DNA from: Brachycybe producta
Lineage: Eukaryota > Arthropoda > Diplopoda > Playtdesmida > Andrognathidae
Length of the DNA stretch: 64,000 bases
Assembly (NCBI GenBank): GCA_036925085.1
Contig: JAUPFP010000199.1
Location: forward strand, 1 to 64,000
Reading direction: 5' to 3'
Part shown: positions 56,401 through 64,000 of the stretch, in pieces
How positions within the stretch are numbered: position 1 is the first letter of the stretch
Layout of the letters: the number at the start of each line of letters is the position of its first letter
Program-made: the position numbers and the translations under genes
Notes under the pieces: model-generated
What the model was told of the DNA's origin: nothing
The model's input: only the letters and a program-made list of their open reading frames with translations
The model's database searches: none

Positions 56401-59400
56401 AAATTGAAGTTGAAATTGAAGTTGAAATTAAAGTTGAAATTGAAGTTGAAGTTGAAGTTGAAATTGAAGTTGAAATTGAAGTTGAAATTGAAGTTGAAAT
56501 TGAAATAGAAATTGAAGTTGAAATTGAAGTTGAAATTGAAGTTGAAATTGAAGTTGAAATTGAAGTTGAAATTGAAGTTGAAATTGAAGTTGAAATTGAA
56601 GTTGAAATTGAAGTTGAAATTGAAGTTGAAATCAAAGTTGAAATTGAAGTTTAAGTTGAAATTGAAGTAGAAATTGAAGTTGAAAATGAAGTTGAAATTG
56701 AAGTTGAAATTGAAGTTGAAATTGAAGTTGAAATTGAAGTTGAAATTGAAGTTGAAATTGAAGTTGAAATTGAAGTTGAAATTGAAGTTGAAATTGAAGT
56801 TGAAATTGAAGTTGAAATTGAAGTTGAAATTAAAGTTGAAATTGAAGTTGAAATTGAAGTTGAACTTCAAGTTAAAATTGAAGTTGAAATTGATGTTGAA
56901 ATTGAAGTTAAAATTGAAGTTGAAATTCAAGTTGAAATTGAAGTTGAAACTGAAATTGAATTTTAAATTGAAATTGCAGTTGAAATTGAAGTTGAAATTG
57001 AAGTTGAAATTGAAGTTGAAATTGAAGTTGAAATTGAAGTTGAAATTGAAGTTGAAATTGAAGTTGAAATTGAAGTTGAGATTGAAGTTGAAATTGAAGT
57101 TGAAGTTGAAATCGAAGTTGAAATTGAAGTTGAAGTTGAAATTGAAGTAGAAATTGAAGTTGAAAATGAAGTTGAAATTGAAGTTGAAATTGAAGTTGAA
57201 ATTGAAGTTGAAATTGAAGTTGAAACTGAAGTTGAATTTGAAATTGAAATTGCAGTTGAAATTGAAGTTGAAATTGAAGTTGAAATTGAAGTTGAAATTG
57301 AAGTTGAAATTGAAGTTGAAATTGAAGTTGAAATTGAAGTTGAAATTGAAGTTGAAATTGAAGTTGAAGTTGAAGTTGAAATTGAAGTTGAAATTGAAGT
57401 TGAAACTGAAGTTGAATTTTAAGTTGATATTGAAGTTGAAATTGAAGTTGAAATTGAAGTTGAAATTGAAGTTGAAATTGAAATTGAAGTTGAAATTGAA
57501 GTTGAAGTTGAAATTGAAATTGAAGTTGAAATTGAAGTTGAAATTGAAGTTGAAATTGAAGTAGAAATTGAAGTTGAAATTGAAGTTGAAATTGAAGTTG
57601 AAGTTGAAGTTGAAATTGAAGTTGAAATTGAAGTTGAAACTGAAGTTGAATTTTAAGTTGATATTGAAGTTGAAATTGAAGTTGAAATTGAAGTTGAAAT
57701 TGATGTTGAAATTGAAGTTGAAATTGAATTTGAAGTTGAAGTTGAAATTGAAGTTGAAATTGAAGTTGAAATTGAAGTTGAAATTGAAGTTGAAATTGAA
57801 GTTGAAATTGAAGTTGAAATTGAAGTTGAAATTGAAGTTGAAATTGAAATTGAAGTTGAAATTGAAGTTGAAGTTGAAATTGAAATTGAAGTTGAAATTG
57901 AAGTTGAAATTGAAGTTGAAATTGAAGTAGAAATTGAAGTTGAAATTGAAGTTGAAATTGAAGTTGAAATTGAAGTTAAAACTGAAGTTGAAGTTGAAAT
58001 TGAAATTGAAATTGAAGTTGAAATTGAAGTTGAAATCGAAGTTGAAATTGAAGTTGAAGTTGAAATTGAAGTAGAAATTGAAATTGAAGTTGAAATTGAA
58101 GTTGAAATTGAAGTTGAAACTGAAGTTGAATTTGAAATTGAAATTGCAGTTGAAATTGAAGTTGAAATTGAAGTTGAAATTGAAGTTGAAGTTGAAGTTG
58201 AAATTGAAGTTGAAATTGAAGTTGAAACTGGAGTTGAATTTTAAGTTGATATTGAAGTTGAAATTGAAGTTGAAATTGAAGTTGAAATTGAAGTTGAAAT
58301 TGAAGTTGAAATTGAAGTTGAAATTGAAGTTGAAATTGAAGTTGAAATAGAAGTTGAAATTGAAGTTGAAATTGAAGTTGAAATTGAAGTTAAAACTGAA
58401 GTTGAAGTTGAAATTGAAATTGAAATTGAAGTTGAAATTGAAGTTGAAATCGAAGTTGAAATTTAAGTTGAAGTTGAAATTGAAGTAGAAATTGAAGTTG
58501 AAAATGAAGTTGAAATTGAAGTTGAAATTGAAGTTGAAATTGAAGTTGAAGTTGAAGTTGAAATTGAAGTTGAAATTGAAGTTGAAACTGAAGTTGAATT
58601 TTAAGTTGATATTGAAGTTGAAATTGAAGTTGAAATTGAAGTTGAAATTGATGTTGAAATTGAAGTTGAAATTGAATTTGAAGTTGAAGTTGAAATTGAA
58701 GTTGAAATTGAAGTTGAAATTGAAGTTGAAATTGAAGTTGAAATTGAAGTTGAAATTGAAGTTGAAATTGAAGTTGAAACTGAAGTTGAAATTGAAGTTG
58801 AAATTGAAGTTGAAATTGAAGTTGAAATTGAAGTTGAAATTGAAGTTGAAATTGAAGTTGAAATAGAAGTTGAAATTGAAGTTGAAATTGAAGTTGAAAT
58901 TGAAGTTAAAACTGAAGTTGAAGTTGAAATTGAAATTGAAATTGAAGTTGAAATTGAAGTTGAAATTGAAGTTGAAATTGAAGTTGAAATTGAAGTTGAT
59001 ATTGAAGTTGAAATTGAAGTTGAAATTGAAGTTGAAATTGATGTTGAAATTGAAGTTGAAATTGAATTTGAAGTTGAAGTTGAAATTAAAGTTGAAATTG
59101 AAGTTGAAATTGAAGTTGAAATTGAAGTTGAAATTGAAGTTGAAATTGAAGTTGAAACTGAAGTTGAATTTGAAATTGAAATTGCAGTTGAAATTGAAGT
59201 TGAAATTGAAGTTGAAATTGAAGTTGAAATTGAAGTTGAAATTGAAGTTGAAATTGAAGTTGAAATTGAAGTTGAAATTGAAGTTGAAGTTGAAGTTGAA
59301 ATTGAAGTTGAAATTGAAGTTGAAACTGAAGTTGAATTTTAAGTTGATATTGAAGTTGAAATTGAAGTTGAAATTGAAGTTGAAATTGATGTTGAAATTG

Positions 59401-59624
59401 AAGATGAAATTGAATTTGAAGTTGAAGTTGAAATTGAAGTTGAAATTGAAGTTGAAATTGAAGTTGAAATTGAAGTTGAAATTGAAGTTGAAATTGAAGT
59501 TGAAATTGAAGTTGAAATTGAAGTTGAAGTTGAAGTTGAAATTGAAATTGAAGTTGAAATTGAAGTTGAAATTGAAGTAGAAATTGAAGTTGAAATTGAA
59601 GTTGAAATTGAAGTTGAAATTGAA
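53491..59624. repeat. 6.1-kb tandem duplication, copy 2
   Basis: Second copy of the 47213-53490 unit with all landmarks in order. It is 144 bp shorter, mostly from a 132-bp deletion near 54.95 kb that removes a GAATTTTAAATTG/GCAGTT block. The right end is hard to fix because it merges with the same 12-mer array. Confidence 0.85.
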
Positions 59625-62600
59625 GTTGAAATTGAAGTTGAAATTGAAGTTGAAATTGAAGTTGAAATTGAAGTTGAAGTTGAAGTTAAAATTGAATTTG
59701 AAATCGAAGTTGAAATTGAAGTTGAAGTTGAAATTGAAGTAGAAATTGAAGTTGAAAATGAAGTTGAAATTGAAGTTGAAATTGAAGTTGAAACTGAAGT
59801 TGAATTTTAAGTTGATATTGAAGTTGAAATTGAAGTTGAAATTGAAGTTGAAATTGATGTTGAAATTGAAGTTGAAATTGAATTTGAAGTTGAAGTTGAA
59901 ATTGAAGTTGAAATTGAAGTTGAAATTGAAGTTGAAATTGAAGTTGAAATTGAAGTTGAAATTGAAGTTGAAATTGAAGTTGAAATTGAAGTTGAAGTTG
60001 AAATTGAAATTGAAGTTGAAATTGAAGTTGAAATTGAAGTAGAAATTGAAGTTGAAATTGAAGTTGAAATTTAAGTTGAAATTTAAGTTGAAATTGAAGT
60101 TGAAATTGAAGTTGAAATTGAAGTTGAAATTGAAGTTGAAATTGAAGTTAAAATTGAATTTGAAATCGAAGTTGAAATTGAAGTTGATGTTGAAATTGAA
60201 GTAGAAATTGAAGTTGAAAATGAAGTTGAAATTGAAGTTGAAATTGAAGTTGAAATTGAAGTTGAAACTGAAGTTGAATTTGAAATTGAAATTGCAGTTG
60301 AAATTGAAGTTGAAATTGAAGTTGAAATTGAAGTTGAAATTGAAGTTGAAATTGAAGTTGAAATTGAAGTTGAAATTGAAGTTGAAATTGAAGTTGAAAT
60401 TGAAGTTGAAATTGAAGTTGAAATTAAAGTTGAAACTGAAGTTGAAATTGAAGTTGAAATTGAAGTTGGAATTGAAGTTGAACTTCAAGTTAAAATTGAA
60501 GTTGAAATTGATGTTGAAATTGAAGTTAAAACTGAAGTTGAAATTGAAGTTGAAATTGAAGTTGAAATTCAAGTTGAAATTGAAGTTGAAACTGAAGTTG
60601 ACTTTTAAATTGAAATTGCAGTTGAAATTGAAGTTGAAATTGAAGTTGAAATTGAAGTTGAAATTGAAGTTGAAGTTGAAGTTGAAATTGAAGTTGAAAT
60701 TGAAGTTGAAATTGAAGTTGAAACTGAAGTTGAATTTTAAGTTGATATTGAAGTTGAAATTGAAGTTGAAATTGAAGTTGAAATTGAAGTTGAAATTGAA
60801 GTTGAAATTGAAGTTGAAATTGAAGTTGAAATTGAAGTTGAAATTGATGTTGAAATTGAAGTTGAAATTGAAGTTGAAGTTGAAGTTGAAATTGAAGTTG
60901 AAATTGAAGTTGAAATTGAATTTGAAATTGAAGTTGAAATTGAAGTTGAAATTGAAGTTGAAATTGAAGTTGAAATTGAAGTTGAAGTTGAAATTGAAAT
61001 TGAAGTTGAAATTGAAGTTGAAATTGAAGTTGAAATTGAAGTAGAAATTGAAGTTGAAATTGAAGTTGAAATTGAAGTTGAAATTGAAGTTGAAATTGAA
61101 GTTGAAATTGAAGTTGAAATTGAAGTTGAAATTGAAGTTGAAATTAAAGTTGAAATCGAAGTTGAAATTGAAGTTGAAGTTGAAATTGAAGTAGAATTTG
61201 AAGTTGAAAATGAAGTTGAAATTGAAGTAGAAATTGAAGTTGAAATTGAAGTTGAAATTGAAGTTGAAATTGAAGTTGAAAATGAAGTTGAAATTGAAGT
61301 TGAAATTGAAGTTGAAATTGAAGTTGAAATTGAAGTTGAAATTGAAGTTAAAACTGAAGTTGAAATTTAAGTTGATATTGAAGTTGAAATTGAAATTGAA
61401 ATTGAAGTAGGAATTGAAGTTGAAATTGATGTTGAAATTGAAGTTGAAATTGAAGTTGAAGTTGAAATTGAAGTTGAAATTGAAGTTGAAATTGAAGTTG
61501 AAATTGAAGTTGAAATTGAAGTTGAAATTGAAGTTGAAATTAAAGTTGAAATTGAAGTTGAAATTGAAGTTAAAATTGAAGTTGAACTTCAAGTTAAAAT
61601 TGAAGTTGAAATTGAAGTTGAAATTGAAGTTAAAATTGAAATTGAAATTGAAGTTGAAATTGAAGTAGAAATTGAAGTTGAAATTGAAGATGAAATTGAA
61701 GTTGAAATTGAAGTTGAAATTGAAGTTGAAATTGAAGTTGAAATTGAAGTTGAAATTGAAGTTGAAATTGAAGTTGAAACTGAAGTTGAATTTTAAATTG
61801 AAATTGCAGTTGAAATTGAAGTTGAAATTGTAGTTGAAATTGAAGTTGAAATTGAAGTTGAAATTGAAGTTGAAATTGAAGTTGAAATTGAAGTTGAAAT
61901 TGAAGTTGAAGTTGAAATTGAAATTGAAGTTGAAATTGAAGTTAATATTGATGTTGAAATTGAAGTTGAAATTGAAGTTGAAATTGAAGTTGAAATTGAA
62001 GTTGAAATTGAAGTTGAAATTGAAGTTGAAATTGAAGTTGAAATTGAAGTTGAAACTGAAGTTGAAGTTGAAATTGAAATTGAAGTTGAAATTGAAGTTG
62101 AAATTGAAGTTGAAATTGAAGTTGAAATTGAAGTTGAAATTGAAGTTGAAATTAAAGTTGAAATTGAAGTTGAAATTGAAGTTAAAATTGAAGTTGAACT
62201 TCAAGTTAAAATTGAAGTTGAAATTGAAATTGAAATTGAAGTTGAAATTGAAGTTGAAGTTGAAATTGAAATTGAAGTTGAAATTGAAGTTGAAATTGAA
62301 GTTGAAATTGAAGTTGAAATTGAAGTTAAAATTGAAGTTGAAATCAAAGTTGAAATTGAAGTTGAAGTTGAAATTGAAGTAGAAATTGAAGTTGAAAATG
62401 AAGTTGAAATTGAAGTTGAAATTGAAGTTGAAATTGAAGTTGAAACTGAAGTTGAATTTGAAATTGAAATTGCAATTGAAATTGAAGTTGAAATTGAAGT
62501 TGAAATTGAAGTTGAAATTGAAGTTGAAATTGAAGTTGAAATTGAAGTTGAAATTGAAGTTGAAATTGAAGTTGAAATTGAAGTTGAAATCGAAGTTGAA

Positions 62601-63094
62601 ATTGAAGTTGAAGTTGAAATTGAAGTAGAATTTGAAGTTGAAAATGAAGTAGAAATTGAAGTTGAAATTGAAGTTGAAATTGAAGTTGAAATTGAAGTTG
62701 AAATTGAAGTTAAAATTGAAGTTGAAATTGAAGTTGAAATTGAAGTTGAAATTGAAGTTGAAACTGAAGTTGAATTTGAAATTGAAATTGCAGTTGAAAT
62801 TGAAGTTGAAAATGAAGTTGAAATTGAAGTTGAAATTGAAGTTGAAATTGAAGTTGAAATTGAAGTTGAAATTGAAGTTAAAACTGAAGTTGAAATTTAA
62901 GTTGATATTGAAGTTGAAATTGAAATTGAAATTGAAGTAGGAATTGAAGTTGAAATTGATGTTGAAATTGTAGTTGAAATTGAAGTTGAAGTTGAAATTG
63001 AAGTTGAAATTGAAGTTGAAATTGAAGTTGAAATTGAAGTTGAAATTGAAGTTGAAATTGAAGTTGAAATTGAAGTTGAAATTAAAGTTGAAAT
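54660..63094. repeat. (GAAGTTGAAATT)n domain, copy 2 and extension
   Basis: About 8.4 kb of the GAAATT-type array. The first 5 kb duplicates the earlier domain. The remainder (59.6-63.1 kb) is built from the same variants in new order; for instance 61560-61690 repeats 48475-48610. One minus-strand frame stays open for 2554 codons (54540-62204), which reflects codon phase and not a protein. It ends abruptly at the putative LTR. Confidence 0.92.
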
Positions 63095-63097
63095 TGT

Positions 63098-63122
63098 AAC
63101 GAATTCATCGTCAGAATTCGTT
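63098..63122. other. Hairpin at the LTR 5' end
   Basis: AACGAATTC and GAATTCGTT, perfect 9-bp arms with a 7-nt loop, begin 3 bp inside the proposed end. Confidence 0.8.
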
Positions 63123-63137
63123 GTTATGTTGAAACAC

Positions 63138-63229
63138 CCTGTAGTTTTAAGTATTTTGATCGATGGGTTTCACCTCATGCTTGGGGGTGGGCGGGAGGTT
63201 ATCCAGACGATACCTCCCTACCCTACAGG
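63138..63229. other. Nested inverted repeats in U3
   Basis: Outer arms CCTGTAG (63138-63144) and CTACAGG (63223-63229). Inside are CCTCAT/ATGAGG-type matches and GGGAGGT (63193-63199) paired with ACCTCCC (63212-63218). Confidence 0.6.
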
Positions 63230-63255
63230 ATGAGGAAAAGACGGCAAATGAATTG

Positions 63256-63299
63256 TATCGTCAATTCTTATAGGATAATTCCTAGAAGAATTGACGATA
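63256..63299. other. Long U3 hairpin, 14 bp plus 5 bp
   Basis: TATCGTCAATTCTT (63256-63269) is the exact reverse complement of 63286-63299. Inside, after one A-G mismatch, TAGGA and TCCTA add 5 bp around a TAAT loop. The whole 44 nt is one nearly perfect hairpin. Confidence 0.9.
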
Positions 63300-63335
63300 T
63301 AGAACTTTTGGCCAGTGAAACACCGGTCAAGTGTG

Positions 63336-63363
63336 ACGAAAAGGATACAGAAGTCCTTTTCGT
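63336..63363. other. U3 hairpin, 10 bp
   Basis: ACGAAAAGGA (63336-63345) and TCCTTTTCGT (63354-63363) with an 8-nt loop, perfectly complementary. Confidence 0.88.
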
Positions 63364-63389
63364 AATTAAATTGTATTGTTATCGTTTGA

Positions 63390-63413
63390 AGAAGGATCAA
63401 CGAAGATCCTTCT
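63390..63413. other. U3 hairpin, 9 bp
   Basis: AGAAGGATC (63390-63398) and GATCCTTCT (63405-63413) with the 6-nt loop AACGAA. The direct repeat TGTATTGTTAT stands on both sides, at 63372-63382 and 63413-63423. Confidence 0.87.
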
Positions 63414-63430
63414 GTATTGTTATAATTTAT

Positions 63431-63476
63431 ACATCTTATAGATGTTTTCGTTTTCTTGTCAAGTGATAGTTCACTT
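63431..63476. other. Two short U3 hairpins
   Basis: ACATCT/AGATGT (63431-63436 and 63440-63445) and AAGTGA/TCACTT (63461-63466 and 63471-63476). The stems are 6 bp with 3-4 nt loops. Confidence 0.65.
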
Positions 63477-63486
63477 CTAGGTCCGA

Positions 63487-63511
63487 GTGTGTCCAAGAGA
63501 CTTGGACACAC
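63487..63511. other. U3 hairpin, 11 bp
   Basis: GTGTGTCCAAG and CTTGGACACAC around the 3-nt loop AGA, perfectly complementary. It lies about 45 bp before the TATA box, so it could be a palindromic factor site or an RNA structure if transcription starts upstream. Confidence 0.9.
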
Positions 63512-63557
63512 CTGGAGCCTTTGTTATCATAATCAGATGTTTGTATTGTATTTTGAG

Positions 63558-63565
63558 TATAAATA
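63558..63565 (+). promoter_or_regulatory. TATA box of the putative LTR
   Basis: TATAAATA in GAGTATAAATACAAG. It lies 122 bp before the AATAAA; transcription would be expected to start about 25-30 bp downstream, near 63585-63595. Confidence 0.65.
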
Positions 63566-63574
63566 CAAGAGGTT

Positions 63575-63661
63575 GTAGATTGAGAGGACAGATCGGATAG
63601 ATCAGGCAGATCGGACAGACCGTCTTTATGCTTAAGACCGATGCGATATCTCTCAATCTAC
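63575..63661 (+). other. Inverted repeat spanning the presumed R region
   Basis: GTAGATTGAGAG (63575-63586) and CTCTCAATCTAC (63650-63661) are perfect 12-bp arms around 63 nt. An inner stem GTCTT/AAGAC (63622-63626, 63634-63638) and the direct repeat CAGATCGGA (63589-63597, 63607-63615) lie inside. If transcription starts near 63575 or upstream, the RNA 5' end would fold into a long stem. Confidence 0.75.
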
Positions 63662-63679
63662 AGGACTCTCTGTTTATTG

Positions 63680-63685
63680 AATAAA
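63680..63685 (+). promoter_or_regulatory. AATAAA polyadenylation signal of the putative LTR
   Basis: AATAAA in ATTGAATAAAAGAGC, downstream of the TATA box and the inverted repeat, as expected at the end of R in an LTR. Confidence 0.6.
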
Positions 63686-63950
63686 AGAGCATTTTCATCA
63701 TACGAATTCAATGTGTGGACTCAGTCATTTTATGGGAGTGGGACTTAGGATTATAGCCGCCACGTAGCCGATGTTTCCACCGGACAACGAAGTCTCCAGC
63801 AGCCGAGTGTAAGACGACATCTCTACAATATTCTCTACCACAGGTCTCCTGAGGTACCGACCCTTGTGTCCCTGGTGGTTAAGTAGCAACACAGGAGCCA
63901 ATAGACCGAAAGACTTAATCATCAACATCCATTCGACACTTCTAGATGGC

Positions 63951-63970
63951 TAGTAGAGATCTCTCTACTA
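63951..63970. other. Inverted repeat near the LTR 3' end
   Basis: TAGTAGAGA (63951-63959) and TCTCTACTA (63962-63970), separated by 2 nt, 25 bp before the proposed LTR end. Confidence 0.75.
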
Positions 63971-64000
63971 ACCCTACGGAAACGGGGATGTTACAAAATG

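Larger units (their letters stand above)
63095..63995 (+). mobile_element. Putative long terminal repeat of an LTR retrotransposon (901 bp)
   Basis: Unique sequence that starts TGTAAC at the satellite edge and ends GTTACA, a 6-bp terminal inverted repeat of the TG...CA type. It holds a TATA box (63558-63565) and AATAAA (63680-63685) in the order expected for U3-R-U5, no plausible protein, and many hairpins. AAAT precedes it and AAAT follows it, which would suit a 4-bp target duplication of a solo LTR. Alternatively the bases after it begin the internal region of a full element; the window ends 5 bp later, so this is unresolved. The right end is therefore less certain than the left. A DNA element with structured ends is possible but explains the TATA box and AATAAA less well. 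The family is not recognised. Confidence 0.65.

Noticed and set aside
54540..62204. 2554-residue minus-strand frame of alternating Asn and Phe as a giant structural protein
   Set aside because: The frame is open only because AACTTC/AATTTC repeats read as two sense codons. It has no domain, no start context and no composition change, and it crosses the duplication structure. The same applies to the 840-residue frame at 48262-50784 and all Glu-Val, Lys-Leu and Thr-Ser frames.
1..63094. Telomeric repeat
   Set aside because: GAAGTT is not a rotation of TTAGGG, TTAGG, TTAGGC or other common telomere repeats on either strand, and the high variant content with higher-order units is not telomere-like.
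1..63094. Heat-shock-element array, because GAA recurs every 6 bp
   Set aside because: Heat-shock factor sites need alternating GAA and TTC with 2-bp spacers. Here GAA is in direct repeat, and where TTC occurs (CAAGTT arrays) the spacer is 1 bp.
63218..63928. Short frames in the terminal unique region
   Set aside because: Fewer than 100 codons, overlapping on both strands, spanning hairpins, TATA box and AATAAA; LTRs do not normally code here and no motif is seen.

Overview
The window is dominated by one tandem-repeat family. About 59 of the 64 kb is a satellite built on the hexamer GAAGTT (AACTTC on the other strand) and single-base variants of it: AAAGTT, GAAATT, GATGTT, AATGTT, CAAGTT, GAACTT, GCAGTT. 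The + strand is almost free of C over the whole satellite. No rRNA, tRNA, CRISPR array, bacterial-type operon or host protein gene was found. The very long low-complexity reading frames (Glu-Val, Lys-Leu, Asn-Phe or Thr-Ser dipeptides) arise because a hexamer equals two codons; they are not treated as genes.

The source is a eukaryote, most likely an invertebrate animal. The reasons are the satellite with higher-order structure, a CR1/L2/Jockey-type non-LTR retrotransposon with an apurinic-type endonuclease, and what looks like a retroviral-type LTR with a TATA box and AATAAA. A flatworm is one guess, but the sequence does not settle it. The setting resembles centromeric, pericentromeric or sex-chromosome heterochromatin (inference).

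Layout. 1-33801: hexamer satellite with higher-order modules. It contains a large-scale duplication at an offset of about 21 kb (1-5.9 kb matches 20.96-26.9 kb), an expanded field of roughly 850-bp modules (5.9-18 kb), two pure 12-mer arrays of GAAGTT+AAAGTT (19.56 and 31.9 kb), a GAAATT-rich block (20.1-20.8 kb) and a quasi-palindromic GAAGTT+CAAGTT array (33.36-33.68 kb). 33802-34465: 3' fragment of a LINE on the minus strand. 34466-35072: satellite. 35073-38056: a second, much longer copy of the same LINE on the plus strand, carrying endonuclease, reverse transcriptase, 3' UTR and a (TTA)n tail. 38057-47212: satellite with a 2.43-kb tandem duplication. 47213-53490 and 53491-about 59624: a 6.28-kb tandem duplication, each copy mostly a GAAATT+GAAGTT 12-mer array that continues to 63094. 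63095-63995: a unique 901-bp segment with TGTAAC...GTTACA ends, read as an LTR.

The retroelements are the only coding or regulatory content. The endonuclease and reverse transcriptase frames of the LINE meet at a T6 run, where a -1 shift is needed; the site equals the U UUU UUA slippery heptamer but is more simply a one-base loss from a T7 run. The most unusual sequence is the putative LTR: it carries a string of near-perfect hairpins through U3, then a 12-bp inverted repeat just downstream of the TATA box. Boundaries of satellite modules were read by eye and by repeat offsets and may be off by tens of bases.
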